Part shown: positions 12,519-24,418 of the stretch, piece by piece | Layout of the letters: every line of letters starts with the position of its first letter | How positions within the stretch are numbered: position 1 is the first letter of the stretch | Assembly: GCA_958496175.1 (NCBI GenBank) | Contig: OY292277.1 | Span: 43,101,050-43,165,049, forward strand | Reading direction: 5' to 3' | Source: Sisyra terminalis | Taxonomy: Eukaryota > Arthropoda > Insecta > Neuroptera > Sisyridae | Length of the DNA stretch: 64,000 bases | Notes under the pieces: generated by a model | The model's database searches: none | What the model saw: the letters and a program-made list of their open reading frames with translations, nothing else | What the model was told of the DNA's origin: nothing | Made by a program: the position numbers and the translations under genes

Positions 12519-13488
12519 GACTGGGCCAAAAAATCGACTATTTTTTTTTTTGAAAAGTATATCGAAAATATTGTTCAAGGTGACAAAAAAAATAATATCG
12601 GGAAGTTTTGAGTCCTTAATATTAATATTAAGAGGTCTATCATCTTTAATTTCGATTTTTTATTTGTGCTTTCATTTTTGCGTCAATGCTGTCAAACTAT
12701 CAAGGTAAAAAAATTTATCTGCACATATATTTATAAAAAATTAAATTCCCTACGAAAAACGTCTCTTTGCAAATTTTTGCCAGATACGCCGTTTCCGAAT
12801 AATCAAGCATTAAACATTGATATAATTTTTAGATTTATCTTCTTTATTTTGGAATTTTGTAACTAACGAACAAATAAATTTATACAAATGAACAATATAG
12901 ATTCTTGAAAGGAATTTAATGCTCTACAAAAAAGGTCTCTTAACGTTTTTAGATAAAATCTGTTTTTCAAAAGTTATTCACAATTAAAGGTGAAGGAAAT
13001 ATTAAATTATTGTTTTTTTCGTTGTTGAACCAATTTTGAAAGAGTGATTTTATGTAAAAATGTTAAAAGACCTTTTTTGTAGAACATTAAACTCCCTTCA
13101 AGAATCTATATTGTTGATTTCTATATATTTATTTGTTCGTTACTTACAAAAGTTCAAAATAAAGAAAGTAAATCTAAAAATTATATAAATGTTTAAGGCT
13201 TGACTATTCGGAAACGGCGTCTGGCAAAAATTTTTAAAGAGACGTTTTTTGTAGGGAATTTAATTTTCTATAAATATATGTGCAAATGATTTTTTTACCT
13301 TGATAGTTTGACAGCATTGACGCAAAAATGAAAGCACAAATAAAAAATTGAAATTAAAGATGATAGACCTCTTAATATTAATATTAAGGGCTCAAACCTT
13401 CCCGATATTTTTATTTTGTCACTTTGAATATTTTCACAATATTTTCGATATACTTTTAAAAATAATAGTCGATTTTTTTGTCCCAGTC
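12519..13488. mobile_element. ~970 bp foldback palindrome (family F2, related to F1)
   Basis: Nearly complete inverted arms start GACTGGGCCAAAAAATCGAC at the left and GACTGGGACAAAAAAATCGA (reverse complement) at the right, meeting near 13,005. The arms hold CCTTAATATTAATATTAAGG and TATCGAAAATATTGT-type strings at the same relative positions as in family F1 (3833-4867). The two families therefore share an outer architecture although the interiors differ. It is non-coding. TA is present at both flanks. Confidence 0.7.
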
Positions 13489-13659
13489 TAATATATGACT
13501 CGTTTATTTTGAAAGTGGCGTAAGTCCATTTCAAGGATGGTCTATATGGTGATTTTTCTTCTTGTAACTAGAACAAAGTATTTTAATTATTTAACTGCTA
13601 AGTTTTGACAAATTACTAATTTCATTTTAGTTGTTAACAAAAACACCAATTATTCCCTC

Positions 13660-13992
13660 CTTAGTGTGGTATGTTTCTGAATCCATGCTCTTTTAGCTCT
13701 TTTATATACAAAGCAAAGACATGAACCATTGCACTAATAATGACTCCAAAGATGCTATCGATGCTATCGATGCTACCGTTGGTTAGGGTATACAAATATT
13801 TATATTTCAAAAAAACACTACGTTGTTGGTAAACAAATTTTGTCACCACTTATCATCTTTTTCACAAAAATGGTCCAATTGTGAATTTAAACCATCCAGG
13901 ATTCCCTTCAAATTCACACAGGAAATTTTAGCCGATTAGGTTCAGCGGCTTAGGAGATCTGCCCTGTACACATATACAGAAGAATTATATAT
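13660..13992 (-). repeat. Diverged copy of dispersed repeat S2
   Basis: The inverted form of the S2 core is at 13845-13990 (CCAATTGTGAATTTAAACCATCC, then GTTCAGCGGCTTAGGAGA). It is followed on the lower-coordinate side by a ATGCTATCG triplicate (13,753-13,780) and a degenerate tRNA-like end. Confidence 0.5.
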
Positions 13993-14074
13993 ATTAAGAT
14001 TAATTAATAAGTCAACAATAATTTTTTTTATACATTTCTTCTATTAGTTTTACATTATTTTTAGTAGCAAAAAA

Positions 14075-14378
14075 AGGATTCAATGGGACACGAACCCATG
14101 ATCTTCATATTCAAAGTAACGACGTTAGTCATTGCGCTAATATTAAATACAATGAAACTTTCGTTTGAAAGGGTATAAAAACATTTGTATTTCAAAAAGA
14201 TTCTATGTTGTTTATCAACAAATTTTGTCACCTCTTTTCACCCTTTTGACTTACATGATCCAATTATGAATCTAAACCATCCAAGATCCAACTCAAATAC
14301 ATACAGAAAATTTCAGCAAAATAGGTTCAGCGGCTTAGGAGAAGTTCTGCCCTATACACATTTTTTTTTATAATATGC
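14075..14378 (-). mobile_element. Dispersed repeat S2 with a tRNA-like end (SINE-like)
   Basis: On the minus strand the element starts near the CTCCTAAGCCGCTGAACCTA string. It runs through the S2 core and ends in a tRNA-like segment with A-box-like TTAGCGCAATGACTAACG (14121-14141) and B-box-like GGGTTCGTGTCCC (14083-14099). A tRNA-like end 3' to the body is unusual for a SINE, so this may be a composite. Four copies or part-copies exist in the window. Confidence 0.5.
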
Positions 14379-16331
14379 ATTATATCCCAAAGCGGGATCG
14401 AAGACTTCTAATAGTTTGCATAAATTGAATATCTTCTTCTTCATCATAATCTTGAATTTTTCTCTCCTCCTGATTCCTGGAAACCATACATTCATGATTG
14501 AGATGATCAGTTGATCTTTTATTATACCAAGTATGGTATACTTTTATTATAAAAATATACAATTTTATTAGAAGGGATGCAACTTAAGGGTTGAAACTCT
14601 CCGTGAAAAACGATAACCACATCATAATGCCACCTTTAAAGTTTCATATATAGTTTTAATATTAGTATTTAATATAAATATGACTAGTACCTGCAAAGTT
14701 TAATGAAACTATATTTGTACCCCGATTTCCTAAAACGCAAACAGTTATATATTTTTAATAAATCTTGATGAAAAAAAAATCAAATATTTCGATAAATAAA
14801 CACTTACAAATTATCTGTAATTTGCAGAAACCAATTTAAAGAAGTCCAAAAAACGGACAGGAAATAGCAAATTTGCCAATAGAATTCGGTAGAAATTGAG
14901 GCGAAGATTGTACCGCATCTCACCTCTCGGATATGTGTTAAATATTCACGCATATTTCGGTGGTTTCATTCGATGTGGTACACTAAACAAACATATGATG
15001 GATCAAATATATTTGGTAACCATATTACCTGTAGATAGATACTTTTCTGGCTAATTTATTTACTTACATGCATGAAACAATCATTATTAGTCATTATATC
15101 AACAGCTAAAGTTATCAACAGCAAATGTAATGTTTTTCTTTAAAATATTAGGAATACTTTATTCAGTTCTTGTAAAATTTGGTTGGGTAACGATTTTTTT
15201 TAAAGTTGTAACCGTTCATATGATTTATTACAGAAAATTTGGAAGAACTTGAAAAATTAGTTCCAAAAATTAACTTTTGTTTTCTTCGGAATAACCATTA
15301 AGAAATTATATCTGAATTTTCGATCGATTCCGAGTATTATCCAGGTACAGACAAATAAAAGGGGCTTGACCCTTTTGTATTTATAAAAACATAGTTTTGC
15401 AAGGTACTTAGACCAGTTTTTGCATGTAACTCTTCAATTTTGGAGCGGCAAATTTCAAAATCGTTAGGGGATGATCAAATCGTTTTGCCGTCCTTTCCAC
15501 CTGTAAATGGAACTAACTTTTCCACACATCGACTTGAATCTTGTGAATTAGTGAATGCTTTTCCATCGGATGCAAATTAATCTGGCGGCCGTGCCACAAT
15601 TTCATCCGTATGGTACCCAAATTGTCCACCAACTAATTAACAGACAAATTCATGTACGCAAATGAAGGCCGGTAGGGGGACAAAACCATAAATTCACAAT
15701 TATAAGTTTGCTTTATACGTCTACAATTTCGACGAACAGGAACACGAGGTCCACTTCCGCCCCACAGAGCCGCAACTCGCCACCCAAACTCACCCTTACC
15801 ATCCACCCCCGTGCAATTGGTTTGCAATCGTTGTTCATCGTCGTCGCGCTGTTGTTTCCATGAATTATTCGCGCAAATTTCGATTTAATGACCCTCATCA
15901 ATATCATCTACACACATTCAATACGTAATAGGCTATTTCCTTCGGCTCTTCCTCCATTTCCACGATGTTAATAACCACATTTCCCTGTGCCAACAATTTA
16001 CGTGCAAATATTAAAATTGAAGATTTTTTCCTCCAATCTTTTCCCATCTCGAGCAATTAATTAAGTGATTACGTCGGAGTTTCTGTGGTTGGTTACGATA
16101 ATTATTTTTCGGAATAATTGGATTGTAATTGTTGGTAATTGGGCAATATTCCATGGGTTTGACGCGTTGAAAAAAAGACTGTTAATCCTCGATCGCTGCC
16201 AAACGTGGAAAATATGAGAAATATATCTGAGAATAGAAAAATATATTTAGAGTATCCCAGAAAAGTCAGAGATTTTCACTGATGTAGGATAAAAGTAAAG
16301 GAACTTGGGCTAGGGAACAATAATATTAGTA
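14379..16331 (+). other. RUNX intron, mostly unique; GC-richer block at ~15,480-16,180
   Basis: No exon with acceptor, donor and compatible phase is evident. About 15,560-15,900 is CG- and CC-rich, has no inverted ends and no other copy in the window. Two consensus RUNX sites, AACCACA at 15973-15979 and TGTGGTT at 16084-16090, lie just beside it, with a third at 14615-14621. Single 7-mers occur by chance, so this is only a hint of an autoregulated enhancer. Confidence 0.3.
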
Positions 16332-17192
16332 GGGGAGACCGGGAACAAAAGTAATAATTTGTACTTTTACCTAGATTTCTGGCTGGGTGTTATTATTGCC
16401 ATTAAATGAATATAACCACAATAATAACTTGATTTTTTAAATTATGGTGTGTTCTATATGAATAACATTGAGTTAAAAAAATTGTCAGTTGTTACTTTCG
16501 ACCGATTGCTAAGGGTTGCTAATGAAAACAATAGTACAAGTTAAATCAACAAATTACTTTTTTAAAGACTTTATATTAATGATATAAACCAAATTCAGCA
16601 TTTTAAATACTCAAAAAATATATATTTTAAGGATATGAATCAATAGAATGCCGCGACAACCCATAAGAACTACTGCATGAAGAACTACCGACACGGAAAT
16701 TTATCGAAAACCATTCTATTGAAGTAGATATCCATAAAAATATGATGTTAATAATAAAATCATTACGAGGACAAAAGTAACATATTACTTTTGTACCCTA
16801 GGGGGCAATGGTACTTTTGTACCCATTCTCATTTTTAATAAAACGTGTAACATAACCTTAAAACGGAACGTGCTAGACAAAAATGAATTTAAACAATGAG
16901 CAATTTATCTAATCAAAAATGGATATGCAAACATTCGGATTACTATGATCCTTTTACGACTATGTAAACAATAAATAAGAATACGTCAAAAAACTTACTT
17001 TTGGCTCGTTAAAACACATTACGTCATATTATATAACCTAACAACGCATTGCGCACGCGTCGACTTAATGCGATTGAGGGGGATGCTCTTGGCTATCACC
17101 TAATGGCAGCAAAACGATGTTCGCCCATTGGATAAACCTATAAAAGCATTGGTTACTTTCGACCCGCCGTTACTTGTGTACCGAGTCTCTCC
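16332..17192. mobile_element. TA-flanked MITE with GGGGAGACCGGG ends
   Basis: The left end GGGGAGACCGGGAACAAAAG and the right end (reverse complement GGAGAGACTCGGTACACAAG) are inverted, with TA at 16330-16331 and 17193-17194. The interior repeats ACAAAAGTAAC and GTACTTTTGTACC motifs. It is non-coding and has the same design as the element at 5680-6404. Confidence 0.65.
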
Positions 17193-17212
17193 TACTTAAA
17201 TTAAAAAAAGCC

Positions 17213-17385
17213 TTCTGGAGGCCGAATGATCAAGGTGACCGTTCCAATACTGGTAAGTGCTGGATTCGATCCTCGAATCGAGACAATTTTAATATTTATG
17301 GGATTATAGTTTTTATTGACCCTAGAGTCACTAAAAATCTGGGCAGTTATAAAGTGACGATAAATATCAACAACCAAAAAGATGG
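17213..17385 (+). mobile_element. tRNA-derived SINE (family S1)
   Basis: The head contains an A-box-like GGCCGAATGATCAAGG and a clear B box, GGATTCGATCC (17262-17272). The body has TTTTATTGACCCTAGAGTCA and ends TATAAAGTGACGATAAATA, shared with copies at 7088, 52141 and 63720. It sits about 20 bp right of the end of the MITE at 16332-17192. Confidence 0.75.
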
Positions 17386-17735
17386 ATAAATATGGACGTC
17401 ACTGTAAATAAGAGTATCAAGTAAAAAATCTGTACGTTAAATGATATGTTCAATGAAATGTATCAGAAAAATCACTGCATTCTTTCATTTAATTTCTCTA
17501 GTCAGGGAAAAAGTGCATTTTGGCCTGAAAAGTCAGGGAATTTGGAAACAAAACGCTTAATAGTTCAATTAAAATTAAATCAAAATAAAATTACCTGTTC
17601 ATGTTCTTTTTTTCCAATATTCACGGGTTAACCCAGTGTGATGTGCATTAAGGTGTCGTATACCTCAAGCTTTAATTTGACACTTTAATATGGCTTTAAA
17701 AATGAAACCAAAGCTTTAATAAGATTCTAAAAGAG
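17386..17735 (+). other. Intron sequence, nothing recognised
   Basis: A 61-codon open frame at 17446-17631 has no splice or motif support. Confidence 0.25.
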
Positions 17736-17924
17736 GCCATTCACGCTTCGACTTGCAATCCAACTAGTCGAACTATTAGTTGGATTCTTTCTAGTTGGAC
17801 CGCCTAAATGATCCGACTTTTTGACTAGACATCCAACTTTCAATAATACCATTCTCGGTCCGACTTTAGATCTAACTTCAAAAGTTGGACCACAAGTTAG
17901 ACTGCAAGTCGGAGCGTGAATGGT
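17736..17924. mobile_element. ~190 bp MITE, copy 1
   Basis: Terminal inverted repeats GCCATTCACGCTTCGACTTG and (reverse complement) CCATTCACGCTCCGACTTGC enclose repeated CCAACTAGT/AGTTGGAC motifs. A second copy, 60927-61106, has the same internal order. Confidence 0.7.
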
Positions 17925-18665
17925 TTGCTTAATATAAACTGTAGGCTTAATAGTTTATAGTCTTACGAGAAAAAAATGTAACCCCCCTTGCGTTGTACAG
18001 GTTCTGGCGATAAAACTACGATCATTTGGATATTTTTACAATCGAACAATTAAAACTTGGGAAGCAAGTTGAGTTTGAAACTTTTATTGACACTGCCAAT
18101 TGGTTAAAAAAAATGGGGGTTTTTTCCAAAATTTTCGTAATTCCACCCCCCTGACAACTTTTCATCTAGTCAACCTTCGTCTAGTCGATGCATAGGGTAG
18201 TCACTATTTTCATTTTAGGGTAATTTTCCCAAATTTCCCTAGTTTTTCGTTTAAGTATTTTAAGGAAAAGGACAGGGAAGAGATATTAGATTTTGAGGAT
18301 TTCATTTATTTCTTACGGTACGGAATGATGGAAGGGTACATTGGCTTAAATAAAACTTCATGAATCATCTTAAGTTCTTTTAAATATTGATAACTGGTTC
18401 ATTGTTGCACCACCAAAAATAATATACCATGATTTATAGAAAAATGGAGGTGGTCAAATCATTTTTTGGTCATGGGACTTTAATTTGTACTGGTTTTCTG
18501 AAAATTAAAACCAAAATCATTGTATCATTTCCCTGTAATTTGTCAGTATCACTCCCACATTGTCACATTGTAGCGCCCACTACTAGGTGATACCAACCCC
18601 GAAAACCACTTGCTATGTAACTTGGATTCTAAACATTTAATTTTTTAAACGGTGGCAGAAAAAAT
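17925..18665 (+). other. Intron sequence, nothing recognised
   Basis: Unique AT-rich sequence with no convincing open frame, repeat or RNA. Confidence 0.25.
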
Positions 18666-18667
18666 AA

Positions 18668-19400
18668 ATGTGATATAAGCTTGGATCAAGAACATCGAAA
18701 TTTGAGAAATGTTTCGAATTGTATTATTCCTGTACGTATTGTTCACTCGAATGCAATTTGTACGTAAATTTTGACATATGCCAGAAATGAAGAAGCGACG
18801 GTTATTTTCAAATATGTATTTATATTGTTACATGTAAAATTAAATTTTCGTCTCATGTCCATTTTAGCACACCCACAATCTGGCAACGTTGCATTTTCGA
18901 CTTTGTTTTTAATTTATTTCGCGATATTTTTGTTAATTCAATTCTAATATGGTATAATTCTCTCTTTTGTGGCTAAATTTTTATTATGGACCGATTTAAT
19001 CGCGAATTAAATTAAAAACAATGTCGAAAATGCAACGTTGTCAGATTGTGGGTGTGCTAAAATAGACTTGAACCAAATTTTCTAAATAAAGTTTACTTTT
19101 TATGGGAAAAACACTTGCGAAAAATTGTGATGTATTATTATTAATGAAAGGAAACTCCAAAACATTTGTGAAATGAAAAATATACTTTAGTAATATTTAT
19201 TGTCGCGCTATTGAACTGTTTAATTTTTATGTTCTGTTATAATACATATTTGAAATTAACCGTCGCTTCTTCATTTCTGGCATATGTCAAAATTTACGTA
19301 CAAATTGCATTCGAATGAACAATACGTACAGGAATAATTACGAAACCATTCGAAACAGTTCTCAAATTTCGACGTTCCTGATCCAATCTTATACCATAAA
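18668..19400. repeat. Nested inverted repeat
   Basis: Outer arms (about 18,682-18,812 and 19,258-19,388) carry GGATCAAGAACATCGAAATT and a CATATGCCAGAAATGAAGAA string in inverted orientation. A separate inner pair (about 18,869-18,917 and 19,010-19,060) carries GCACACCCACAATCTGGCAA. The two pairs have different centres (~19,035 and ~18,964), so it is nested or internally deleted. Confidence 0.6.
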
Positions 19401-19692
19401 TTTTTTAATTAATTAATATTAACTTTGATCTGAATCGAATTCTTACCGGTGGTTTGAGGAGGGATGGTTCCAAAATGGAACCAATTGGTTCAAATATGGC
19501 TAAGAATTTTTGTACCTACCATATTTTTTGGCTAATTTTATCAAAGTTAGCTATGGGAAAAATGCATACAGAACTGAAAAAAAGAATTTTGGCAACACTC
19601 ATACTGACTAGCACATCCTCCGGAATCCGGAATCCCCACGGTTGATGCTTACGGATGCTTAAGTTTGGCTAAAAGTGTGTTTGTTTTTTGAG

Positions 19693-20034
19693 GTGGAGGA
19701 CAACAGCAAACGTATCGTGCGTTGACTTTGGGTCACCGTCCACTTTTGGAGCGCCCGTTTGCACCCTTTGACGTAGTTTTAAGACGTGGCAAATCATACC
19801 ACTATCACAGTAACCAAACGCAACCACCGTTGCCGGCTAACCACAGTAACAACAGCAGTAACAGCAGTAGTAACGCCAACAACAACAATTCGGCCGAAAT
19901 TATCGACGCTGCTACTTCGACGCCTTTGACGACGCTCAAGACATCCCCTTCGCCAGTGGCGTCCACCAATTTGCACAACAACAACAACAACATTATCCCC
20001 GTCGCTCTGTACAAATCTGAGTTAAACTCACAAG
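19693..20034 (+). CDS. RUNX-family transcription factor, linker exon
   Basis: The acceptor is TTTTTTGAG and the donor CAAG/gtattt. The exon is 342 bp and keeps phase 1 at both ends, exactly matching the flanking exons. It encodes G-G-Q-Q-Q-T-Y-R-A-L-T-L-G-H-R-P, then L-L-E-R-P-F-A-P-F-D. This fits the conserved stretch that follows the Runt domain in RUNX proteins (R-A-L..G-x-R-P-F). It continues as a low-complexity S/N-rich segment with N-N-N-N tracts, likely disordered. A role beyond linking the DNA-binding domain to the C-terminal regulatory part cannot be read from it. Confidence 0.85.
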
Positions 20035-22598
20035 GTATTTGATTTTTTCCGTCTTTCTTAAACCTGTTCGCAACATGTTTCGATCTCATTTCACTCTTAA
20101 GACTTGACTTGACGCGATAATCTCTGGTTACGTTGGGTAATATTAGATTTATTTATTCTATCCTAAGATATATTTGCCGCTTCAATGATTTCCAACAGTT
20201 TTTATACTACTTCTCTCCTTAGCTCACACATTATTCACTCGATATTGATTGAATTTTTATTGGATCGCTTACAACATTGAAAATAAAAGAGCCAACCGTT
20301 GGATAGACAATACGCTGGAAAGAGACCACCTTGCAATGATACAATTCGATACAATTCGACCGTAACATAATATATGCATTCTAATAGATTTTTTTTCTTT
20401 CCATTATATTTTAATCAAATTTCTTATTTTTTCTTCGTTCTATAATGAAGACATAATGGAATGAGAACAAAGAAAGGGGAATGTCGCGAGGGTTTTCGGG
20501 GAATGTCGAGGAATATGGCTACAGCGTCAAAATACAATTTGTCGATTAGTTGTTAATTATAAAAGCCGTCATATGCATAGCTTTGCGTCATATGTTCGTC
20601 TTGTAATTTTGTACGACGACGGCGTCCCGGCGTCTCAAGTTGACGTCCCGCGTCCAACTTGTGTTCCCTGTACGTGTTCTGTTGTGGTTTTCGTTCCTTG
20701 TATTAAGAACAAATTTCTAAGTTGTAGCGACGTCCCGTTTTGTTATCCCTAATGCAAAAGGGACAATCTTCTCCCAAATACCAATCAAATCCTTAAGAAT
20801 GGTTTCGAAATACAAATAATACAAGTATTTTTCTATATGCTACCTACTATGGATATCAAAAAAATAAATAAATACTAAGCAGTATCTATGAATTTTCTTT
20901 TATCGTATCCAAATCTGTACAAGTATCTTCCAACTTACTTCATTCATAATTGGGTACTTGACCCTTTAGATCAGCGTCGATAATTTTTGAAACCAAAAAA
21001 ACAATAAGAGTCGGAAGTTACCCTTTGAAAAAGGAAGAGAAAACCATTGGACAATTTCATACTGGAGCTTTTTACCGACAATAGATGTTGAAACGATTTT
21101 TTCTTTTACTTTATAGGATAGTAAACATTTGGTGTTATTCTTAGAAAAGTGGCATCAGAACTGCCAAAGATACTATTGGAAAGTATCTAGATACTGGATA
21201 AAAAAGTTAAAAAGTATCCGAAGATACTTTGGGTATTTTGTTACTTTTGTTACTCCTTAAAAAAGGAACTTAAATACGTTATCTTAAGCTACTTTTGAAG
21301 ACCCTTTTTTAGTTACTTTGTATACCTTGGATGTCTATTATTAAGTACATAATCATATAATGTATTTCTTATCTTTATCTATTACTTCAGGAAAAGAAAA
21401 GTATGTATACCTAAGCTCCTCTAAACATTACACATTAAAAAAAACACATGTATGCAGTTCACACGCGGTAAAAGTGAAACCTTCAAAAAAGATGACCTTC
21501 AAGATTTTGAGACGAATGTAAGATTTTATAAGTAGGATAATTGTAGGGTTTATTTTACGAATAATTAAAACATATATTACATAAATTTATCCTGAATCCA
21601 AATTTCCAGTTTCGATAAATGATACGAGAGCTTATGCTAATGCAAGTATGGAATAAGTTCAGTGGTGGTAAAGATGCAGGTGTCGTTTAATATTTGAAAC
21701 TTTTGTACTTGGACATCGTTGGAATTACATTTTTCTCGATTGCATGAAAATACGTGCAGCACAGTAAAATATTATCATTTGCATTAGAATTTTTAATTAT
21801 TATCCATAAAAGATTTTCATGTCCTGGGCGTTGTGGTTTTAAATTTCGTTGGAATCATAATCGTTCACAAAAGGAGCACATATTATGATCGAACATATTG
21901 TTAAAAAAATTTTAACGAAATTCTTCATGAGCAACTTTATTTCAACGAAATTTTGAGTACCTAAAGAATCGGCTGTACATTCATTTGAGTAGCACCTGCA
22001 AAACAGTTCGGAATATTATGTGATATCAGAATTAATTTTAAATTAGCTTTTATTTTATTGAAGTTTCGTGATTAAGGACGAAATATGCGATTAGAAAGTA
22101 TTTAAGTACTTACTAGCATCATTTTCACTATTTTGCACAGTCGAATCATTATTAAACGTATAAGAACTATTATTTTTCTTATTTAATAATGCTTTTCGGC
22201 GTGCCCGAAATTCCCGAACATGTTTTGTTGAACCTTTTGACGTCTTTATAGCCTTGTTTTCTTTAATCTTTTTTTGATAATCATGACAATAATTCGTAAT
22301 CATTTACGGCAAACTTGAAAATTAATTTTATTAAAATAATGAAATGTTTTTTATGCTCGCAATTATATTAAGTACTTTAACACGGTTGTTATTGGTCGCA
22401 ATGAAAACCATTCTCAAGTAGCGTAATACGCAGGCGCGCACAACCATAAGAAATACTAATGTTTCCTACCTCATTCTCTCTCATGTTAAATCTTATAGAT
22501 TTATGTATATGTTTCTCTTTTTATTGCCGCTTTCCGTTTCACAAAATTTCAAGTCACAACGATGCTAAAGAAATTTTCACCTCAAAATAAATACTATT

Positions 22599-23064
22599 GA
22601 CTGATTCAAAAAAAATGATGATTTTTTTTTGTAATTATATTAAAAATATTGTTGGGAATGACAAAAAAAATCCTGTGAAAGTTTAAGCTCGTGATATTAA
22701 TATTAAGAGGTGCCGCATCGCAAATTTCGATTTTCCATTTAAATAGTATGGGAACAATATTCTCTTGCACTGTGGAATTTTATAGCTCACGTTTGTGACA
22801 ATATTTCGGAATGACCAAGGTATATTCTTGTAGAAAATTAAACGATCTACAAAAAAGGTCTCTAACAAGTTTTTGATATATTTATTCTTTCAAATGTTAT
22901 TTGAGGTCAAAGTTGAACTAAAGAGAAATTTTAATACTTTTTTAATTTTTTGACGCAACCATCAATTTTATGAGAAAATTTTATAGGACATTTTTTGTAG
23001 AGCACTTTTTTTTCTATAACTTATCTCTATAAAAGTTTTTGATATTTGTCACAGGTCCTAAGTA
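22599..23064. mobile_element. Solo arm of foldback family F1
   Basis: It starts GACTGATTCAAAAAAAATGA and follows the left arm of the 3833-4867 palindrome through the TATTAATATTAAGAGGTGCC string to CACAGGTCCTAAGT. It stops where the other copy reaches its centre; no inverted partner follows. Confidence 0.7.
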
Positions 23065-23236
23065 CTTACTCATCATTCAACTTACATCATTCACAATTGG
23101 GTACTTGACCCTTTAGGGTTGATAATTTTTGAAACCAGAAAAACAATGAAAGTAGGAAGAAAATCTTTGGAAAAGGAAGAGAATATAACAAAAATTAAAA
23201 CGGGATTGTCTCCTTTTAATAATAGGAATGGACTAT

Positions 23237-23430
23237 CTCGCTTTAAAGAACCTCGCCAGGGATGGGCGAAGTTAAAGGAAATTATTCAAACCTGCCATCT
23301 GACAGAAGACAAAATAATAGATGGTGAATATTAAAAGTTGTTCATGCCAAGTAAAGCTTGATCTTACCAACTTTAAAAGAAAATTAATTTAAAGGAACGT
23401 CACCCATCCTTGGTGGCGTTCTTTAAATCG
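23237..23430. repeat. Small inverted-repeat element with 40 bp ends
   Basis: TTTAAAGAACCTCGCCAGGG at the left matches, in inverted orientation, the segment at 23,388-23,430 (reverse complement TTTAAAGAACGCCACCAAGG). Target duplications were not resolved. Confidence 0.5.
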
Positions 23431-23553
23431 GGGTAGTCAATTCCTATTTGTAATAGCAAAACTGCTATTTTTATGAGCACCTAGGTTTGCATATCTATAT
23501 CAGTTAATTAAGGTCTAAAAAGTCTTCAATTATTCTTTTACTTCTGATATCGA

Positions 23554-23784
23554 CAAGGGGGGATTCAGGATTTTTTTCTGGGGAGGGGGGCATAACATCA
23601 TCTTTCATTTGCAAGTGCGTGAAAGGAATCACGAAAAAAATTCGCAATTCCAGCCAGAAATAGACTAGAGTTTCAAAACTTTAATAATTTGATTTGCTTC
23701 TAAGTATGTGCTGTTATGGAATCTCCACAGTACACAAAAACACCTTGGGGGGCACGTGCCCCCGTGCCCCCAAATCCGCCCTTG
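23554..23784. mobile_element. 231 bp hAT-type MITE with perfect 8 bp duplication
   Basis: GATATCGA stands directly on both sides (23546-23553 and 23785-23792). The ends are CAAGGGGGGATTCAGG and (reverse complement) CAAGGGCGGATTTGGG. The right interior is a CCCC/GGGG-rich imperfect hairpin. An 8 bp duplication and CA..TG ends are hAT hallmarks. Confidence 0.8.
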
Positions 23785-24154
23785 GATATCGAAAAATGAG
23801 TGCTAGGTATTTTCAAACGGTAAGGAGATGAAAGCCCGAAACCGGAAGTTTTTCAATCCAAAAATCCCAAAATGCGCTCCTATAAGGGTACGCTTTCGAC
23901 CCCTCTTCTTTGAAAAAATGGTATTTTTAATACATTATTTGTGTAATATAATAAATAATGAGTCTTGCAAACTTTAAAATGGGTTAAAATAAAATGCAGT
24001 GTAAATACAGTAAATAGTGTGTGTATTTCTCAATATTTGGAAAAATGTATTCAAGTAAAACAACTACTTAAAAAAAACACAGATTTAAAGTTTCTTAAAA
24101 TCTTACTAAAACTCTTTATCCCGGCGATTTATAGTTTTTTTTTTATTTTTCCAG

Positions 24155-24355
24155 ATTCGATAGTTTCGAACAGTAGCGACCAAATGATCGAATCAGCGTG
24201 GAGCAGTTTTGGACCAAGTGCATATCCTCCGCCATCAATGCAAATGTTGGGTCCTACAGGCTGTAACAGTGGATCAATTCCAGGATACGGCACCTATGAT
24301 TCATCCCAACATTTGGTGTCCCACGTAGAAAATCCGGCTTTCCACTTACCGACCG
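24155..24355 (+). CDS. RUNX-family transcription factor, third exon in window
   Basis: A long T-tract ends in CCAG (acceptor) and the donor is ACCG/gtaaat. The 201 bp exon carries phase 1 at both ends and encodes D-S-I-V-S-N-S-S-D-Q-M-I-E, W-S-S-F-G and Y-P-P-P-S-M-Q-M, a proline/serine-rich segment without a folded domain. It lies 63 bp before the terminal exon, separated by a minimal intron, so the two exons are certainly co-spliced. Confidence 0.85.
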
Positions 24356-24418
24356 GTAAATTAACGGCTTTTTACTTTTAATTTGGGAATGTTACTTATT
24401 TTAATTGGTAATTTTTAG

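Larger units (their letters stand above)
20035..24154 (+). other. RUNX intron (4.1 kb) with transposon relics
   Basis: The intron contains hAT-like AAGTATCTAGATAC motifs at about 20,850-21,320 and a repeated ~120 bp block (20,937-21,060 and 23,077-23,190). It also holds a solo F1 arm, a small inverted-repeat element near 23,237-23,430 and a hAT MITE. No internal exon was found, and the phase of the flanking exons requires none. Confidence 0.45.

Noticed and set aside
15633..15907. Two overlapping minus-strand frames of 64 codons
   Set aside because: They follow from the locally higher GC content and have no motif, splice or neighbour support.
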